56,574 nt of DNA from positions 1 through 56,574 of the forward strand of contig SVSK01000006.1 in the NCBI GenBank assembly GCA_015064345.1, given 5' to 3'. Both the position numbers and the translations under genes were made by a program. The DNA comes from Oscillospiraceae bacterium. GTDB taxonomy: Bacteria; Bacillota; Clostridia; Oscillospirales; CAG-272. The notes under the pieces were generated by a model. It was not told where the DNA came from, searched no databases, and saw only the letters and a list, made by a program, of their open reading frames with translations. Below, piece after piece: positions 52,833-56,574 of the stretch. The stretch's first letter is position 1. Each line of letters opens with the position of its first letter.

Positions 52833-55529
52833 TTACTTTACTCCGTAGTAAGCCGCAAGAGCCGCGATATCGTCCGCTGTAAGAACGCCGCTTACGATAA
52901 CGATGTCGTCAATGGTTGCGGGAAGTGCGTCGTGAGCCTTGGTTACGTCCTGGCCGAGGATAAGTCCGCTCTCACCTGTCATGGATCCGTCCTTCATCTC
53001 CTCGGGGATCTGTAGTGTGCTGTACGCGCCGAAGTCATAAGCCACGCTTACAGTACCTGCTTCGCGGTCAACTGAGAGGATAACGTGTACCCAGCCGTCC
53101 TGCCAGTCGGAAGGCAGCTTGAATTTGCCCTCGAAGGCGTTCTCACCGTCACCGTAGTTGAATGCGAGAAGGAAATCGTTGTAATCAGTGCTGCCGTGGA
53201 ACTCGTAGCCAAGGGTGATCTCGATACCGTTAGCTTCGTTTTCTGTCCATTTCTTGTTTGTGAGAACTACAGGGTTTCTGTCAACCTTGGAGAACTTGTG
53301 AAGAGGTGTCTTGAACCAGAATGCGATAGAGAAGCTGTCTGTGCCGGGAGCAAATTCGGGGATCTCAACGTATCCGCCATCAAGCTTAACTGCCTCGCCG
53401 TAGAAGCCGTCAACGTACTGTACCCCCTCGGATGCCGCCGCACCTGAGTTCTTGTCAAGACTCTGGTAAGCGAGGATCTTGCCGGGCTGAAGGGCAGTTG
53501 TAATTCCACCCTCGGGAGCTGTCTGACTTACGTTGTCACGGTGATCCACGTTATAGGGGATTGTAGGCTCGGGACGTACTGTTGCGTCCACACCCTCAAA
53601 CAGCCCGCCGGGAACTGTAGAGGTCCAAGACTCGGGAATGTCATATCCGAGAGCGTGGAGAGTGATAGCCGCGATGTCTGTGATTCTGGGGGCGGTCTCA
53701 TTTCCGTCGCTGTCAAGAGAGGTCATCTTACCGCCGTTAATTACAGTCTTACCTGCAACGGCGATCATGATATTCATCTCACCGTCAGTGTCACCGCCGT
53801 GTGTACCGCTGGGTGTACCGCCGTGGTCAGCAGTGAAGATCACAAGTGAGTTCTTGAGATAGCCCTGCTCGCTGAGTGCCTTGAAGAGCTGTCCGATGTA
53901 GCCGTCGGTGATCTCAAGCTGGTTTACATAGTGCTGGCTGCCAAATCCCGTGCCGTGACCCTTGCCGTCAACCTGGTCATACTGAACGTAGAGCACCTTC
54001 GGGTCGTTTGTCTTGATATATTCAATGATCTGTGCGGTATTGTCAGCGTCATCGGAGGGATATGCCTTATAAACGCCGATATTTTCTTCAATGATACCGC
54101 TGTTAATGTCGCCCCATGTTGTGAAGGAAGCGAGAGTTGCGTCGGGATCAGCCTCGCGGATAACACGCATGAAGCTGGGATAAGCGGAATCGGGATCGAA
54201 GGGATCGCTGGTGGTGGAGTTTGTCTCACCGTGGATCTCGGGCTCAACACCGTGGAACATGGAGGTCCATGCCTGTGTACTGATGGAGGGAGTTACAGTC
54301 TGTGCAGAATATGTGACAGTACCCTCGGACACTATCTTATTGATATAGGGTGTTTCAGCGTAATCGAACGTACCTGCGCCGTCAACACCGATGATGATAA
54401 CTCTCTCGTATGTATCTGTTCCGTCGTCCTCATATAGTGCGGAAACGTCAAGATCGTCAGCCATTTCCGTGTTGTCGGTGTCATAGAGAGGAATACCCTC
54501 GGGACGCTCGCCCGCAACGTAGCCGTTAAAGAATCCGTCGGGAACCATAGAACACCAGCTCTCGGGCTGCTTTATGCCAAGAGCATAAGCAACGATTGCC
54601 GCTGAATCAAGAGTGAGCATAGACTTGGAGTCGAACTCACTGTTTACAGTCTTACCTGTCGCCGCAAAAGTGCAGTTTGTTACCACTGACTTTGTTGAGT
54701 CGACATGATATTTTCCGCTTCCGCCATGGTCGGTTGTAACGATGAAGAGTGTGTTTTCAATGTTACCCTTAGCCTCAAGAGCAGCGTAGATGTCGGCAAT
54801 ATATTTGTCAGTACCTTCAAGAACGGATATATACTTCTGTCCGCCGTAATCGTTTGCAGCACCGGATTTGTCAACTTCATCAAGCTGAACGAACAGAAGC
54901 TTGGGATCGTTTGCCTTAATGTAGTCTACAACCTTCTTAGTAAGAGTCGCGTCAGAGTCAGCGGTGTCCTTGTAAACGTCGATGTTGTCTTCAATAAGAC
55001 CCACATTAAAGTCTGACCATGTTGCAAAGGAAGCGATAGCCGCATCGGGATATGCTTCTCTTGCAAGACGGAAGATAGTCGGGTACTTGGAATTTGAAAG
55101 GTAAGGACCTTCGTCAACACCGCCCATGTTTACCCAGTGCATATCGGGAGTTGTACCTGTGAGGATAGAACCCCAGGATTCAGCATGGTTTATGGGAGCA
55201 GAAGCGGCTACTCTGTAGTTAATAATGCCGTTTTCGAATATCCTATCGAACTCGGGCATATTGGCCTTTCTGATGAATGAGCCTGCACCGTCGATACCGA
55301 TGATAACAACGCGATCGTAAACAGTTGCCTTATCACGTGTTGTATCAAGGCCTACGGGCTTAGCTACACCCTCTTCAGGCTCCGCTTCCGCCACGTTATC
55401 CTGTGCAAGCATTGTGCGGATGAGCTTGGCGAGAGTAAATCTCTTCAAAAACGGGCTTGCGGCAGTGGCGGAGATCACCATACCGAAGCACATTGAGAGA
55501 ACGAGAATAAGTGCAATTATCTTCTTCAT
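52833..55529 (-). CDS. Secreted double phosphodiesterase-domain protein with LamG
   Basis: 898 residues from the ATG at 55529 (AAGGAGA); the frame extends 48 codons over the promoter. Signal peptide ending VISATAA; no lipobox. Two tandem alkaline-phosphatase-superfamily domains (about 70-345 and 374-660) and a C-terminal LamG domain (about 690-898). The second domain has the full set: VDG, Ser417/Thr418 before W421, VDGKGHG and ADHGGT with THGGD. The first keeps IDG and TTDHGG but has His115 where the nucleophile should be and Ala224 for the metal His. It is probably a non-catalytic, perhaps substrate-binding, copy. Confidence 0.87.
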   Translation of the reverse strand: MKKIIALILVLSMCFGMVISATAASPFLKRFTLAKLIRTMLAQDNVAEAEPEEGVAKPVGLDTTRDKATVYDRVVIIGIDGAGSFIRKANMPEFDRIFENGIINYRVAASAPINHAESWGSILTGTTPDMHWVNMGGVDEGPYLSNSKYPTIFRLAREAYPDAAIASFATWSDFNVGLIEDNIDVYKDTADSDATLTKKVVDYIKANDPKLLFVQLDEVDKSGAANDYGGQKYISVLEGTDKYIADIYAALEAKGNIENTLFIVTTDHGGSGKYHVDSTKSVVTNCTFAATGKTVNSEFDSKSMLTLDSAAIVAYALGIKQPESWCSMVPDGFFNGYVAGERPEGIPLYDTDNTEMADDLDVSALYEDDGTDTYERVIIIGVDGAGTFDYAETPYINKIVSEGTVTYSAQTVTPSISTQAWTSMFHGVEPEIHGETNSTTSDPFDPDSAYPSFMRVIREADPDATLASFTTWGDINSGIIEENIGVYKAYPSDDADNTAQIIEYIKTNDPKVLYVQYDQVDGKGHGTGFGSQHYVNQLEITDGYIGQLFKALSEQGYLKNSLVIFTADHGGTPSGTHGGDTDGEMNIMIAVAGKTVINGGKMTSLDSDGNETAPRITDIAAITLHALGYDIPESWTSTVPGGLFEGVDATVRPEPTIPYNVDHRDNVSQTAPEGGITTALQPGKILAYQSLDKNSGAAASEGVQYVDGFYGEAVKLDGGYVEIPEFAPGTDSFSIAFWFKTPLHKFSKVDRNPVVLTNKKWTENEANGIEITLGYEFHGSTDYNDFLLAFNYGDGENAFEGKFKLPSDWQDGWVHVILSVDREAGTVSVAYDFGAYSTLQIPEEMKDGSMTGESGLILGQDVTKAHDALPATIDDIVIVSGVLTADDIAALAAYYGVK

Positions 55530-55566
55530 AATTTGTCTCCTTGTTTGCTTTTTTTGACTTACCCAA

Positions 55567-55595
55567 AGTATACCACCCTGCATGAGCAAATGCAA
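55567..55595 (-). promoter_or_regulatory. Sigma-A promoter of the double phosphodiesterase gene
   Basis: On the minus strand TTGCAT (55590-55595), 17-bp spacer, TATACT (55567-55572). Confidence 0.65.
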
Positions 55596-55671
55596 TACAG
55601 AAAATCCGCCTTGATACCAATTTTGTGGGATCATCCAAAACGCTCGCATGCCTATTGTGCAATGTGACATC

Positions 55672-55703
55672 AAAAAAAGGAACCCGATATCGAGTTCCTT
55701 TGA
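55672..55703 (-). terminator. Terminator of the third LamG gene
   Basis: Minus-strand stem AAAGGAAC..CG / CG..GTTCCTTT with a short loop, then T run. Confidence 0.75.
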
Positions 55704-55717
55704 TGTGATTTGTTTGC

Positions 55718-56574
55718 TTACTTTTCTACGCCGTAGTATTCAGCCAGAGCCATGAGGTCGCGCTTGGTAAGTGCACCCTGAACGATAACAATATCGTCAA
55801 GCACTGCAGGAAGTCCCTGGTATCTCTTTGTGGAGTCCTGTCCGATATTGAGAAGACCCGCGTTGAAGGAATTATTCATAAGAGATTCGGGGATTTCTGT
55901 AGTCACAATATCATCGAAGTCATATGCCACGCCTACAGTACCTGCCTGACGGTCAACAACGAGGAGAACGTGCATCCAACCGCCTACAAAGTCAAGAGGA
56001 AGTGCGTTTTCGAAGTCCATTCTGTCCGAACCGTTACCAACATTGAATGTAGTGTCGGATGTACGGAGGGAGAAAATGAAGCCGGGGTTATTACCGCTCG
56101 ACCAGTTCTTATTGGAAATGATGGCGGGGTCACCGTTAACCATGCTGGGAACCTTCATCCAGAAGGAGATGGAATAGCTGTCTGTTCCGGGAACGTAGTC
56201 CCAAAGAGTGATACAACCGTCGTCAAACATACAGCCCTGGCCGAAATATCCGTCTACAAAGTAAAGCTTGCCTGTTTCTTCGGTTTCAAGGCCGAAAGCA
56301 TCCTTACTGTCACCATCAAGAGGGAGATAGTAAGCGATTTCATGTCCTGCGAGAACATCGGTAATGTAGTTGCCGCTGTCAGCTGCAGGTGTGGGTGTGC
56401 TTTCCTTTGTGCGGTAAGCATATTCGAATTCGATAGAATAAACGGGTCGCTTTTCAACAGGAACATAACCCTCAAACACACCGGAAGGCACAATCGCTGT
56501 ATATGTGTCGGGCTGCTGGATTCCGAATGCGTAGAGAACTACAGATGCGATGTCACGGATCTGCATATCTGTTT
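55718..56574 (-). CDS. Third phosphodiesterase-LamG protein, N-terminus beyond the window
   Basis: 285 codons open to the right edge, with no stop up to 56574. The first residues, MQIRDIASVVLYAFGIQQPDT, match the end of the phosphatase-type domain in the two neighbours (SIRDVAAVVLRAFGLTQPE), so the catalytic part lies outside. The LamG domain follows (PLDGDSKDAFG, YSISFWMKVP, GWMHVLLVVDR, ending LAEYYGVEK). With its neighbours this makes three tandem paralogues. The catalytic residues cannot be judged here. Confidence 0.83.
   Translation of the reverse strand, partial: TDMQIRDIASVVLYAFGIQQPDTYTAIVPSGVFEGYVPVEKRPVYSIEFEYAYRTKESTPTPAADSGNYITDVLAGHEIAYYLPLDGDSKDAFGLETEETGKLYFVDGYFGQGCMFDDGCITLWDYVPGTDSYSISFWMKVPSMVNGDPAIISNKNWSSGNNPGFIFSLRTSDTTFNVGNGSDRMDFENALPLDFVGGWMHVLLVVDRQAGTVGVAYDFDDIVTTEIPESLMNNSFNAGLLNIGQDSTKRYQGLPAVLDDIVIVQGALTKRDLMALAEYYGVEK

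Noticed and set aside
1..56574. tRNA, rRNA, CRISPR array, transposase, riboswitch
   Set aside because: Looked for and not seen; no repeat-spacer pattern and no recognisable structured leader.

Overview
The window looks like chromosomal DNA of an anaerobic, probably gut-dwelling, low-to-mid GC Clostridia (Firmicutes); the exact order cannot be fixed from sequence. The evidence is a clostridial-type Rnf operon, many Lys/Asp/Glu-rich lipoproteins with acidic Pro/Thr linkers, AGGAGG ribosome sites, textbook sigma-A promoters with 16-18 bp spacers, strong U-tract hairpin terminators and many glycoside-processing genes. No tRNA, rRNA, CRISPR, transposase or phage gene was seen.

Layout. 1-1162: truncated secreted protein (minus strand). 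1399-4814: membrane LuxR-type regulator and a GH3 glycosidase. 4966-8541: amino-sugar locus (ROK kinase, NagA, divergent degenerate ROK) ending in a fragment copied from the 3' end of the LuxR gene. 8707-9600: TIM-barrel isomerase. 18733 down to 9674 (minus): energy-conservation block rnfC-D-G-E-A-B, NusG-II protein, Gx transporter, then a second unit with a tandem-domain lipoprotein, ApbE and DUF1622. 19025-21950: isomerase and orphan lipoprotein. 25384-21999 (minus): ceramidase-like plus GH-A hydrolase, divergent from a NodB-like deacetylase. 28904-26923 (minus): serine-palmitoyltransferase-like enzyme plus SDR reductase. 31164-29080 and 33880-31288 (minus): FAD protein/YwaF, and acyltransferase/GltS-like transporter. 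34225-36476: DHHW lipoprotein, REP-like palindrome, DegV.

36666-44014 is a plausible hexuronide island: GPH transporter and GH2 enzyme on one strand, divergent AraC regulator, mannonate dehydratase and mannonate/fructuronate SDR on the other. A HigBA-type toxin-antitoxin unit (44065-44739) sits between two exact 44-bp copies of a terminator, between that operon and a SulP transporter. 46727-50040 holds two tandemly duplicated solute-binding lipoprotein units, each with its own promoter and terminator. 50200-56574 is a secreted phosphoesterase island: one EEP-fold enzyme and three alkaline-phosphatase-superfamily proteins with C-terminal LamG domains, the last cut by the window edge.

Most notable: (1) the serine-palmitoyltransferase/ketoreductase pair, with ceramidase-like, acyltransferase and phosphodiesterase genes in the same window, hinting at sphingolipid or sulfonolipid-like metabolism; (2) a double phosphodiesterase whose first domain has lost its nucleophile and a metal ligand; (3) a toxin-antitoxin insertion that duplicated a terminator and takes its last codons from it; (4) an Rnf operon with a double-length RnfG carrying two flavinylation-like motifs; (5) two lipoprotein genes sharing an ECF-sigma-like promoter. 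Family assignments rest on remembered motifs, not on database searches.
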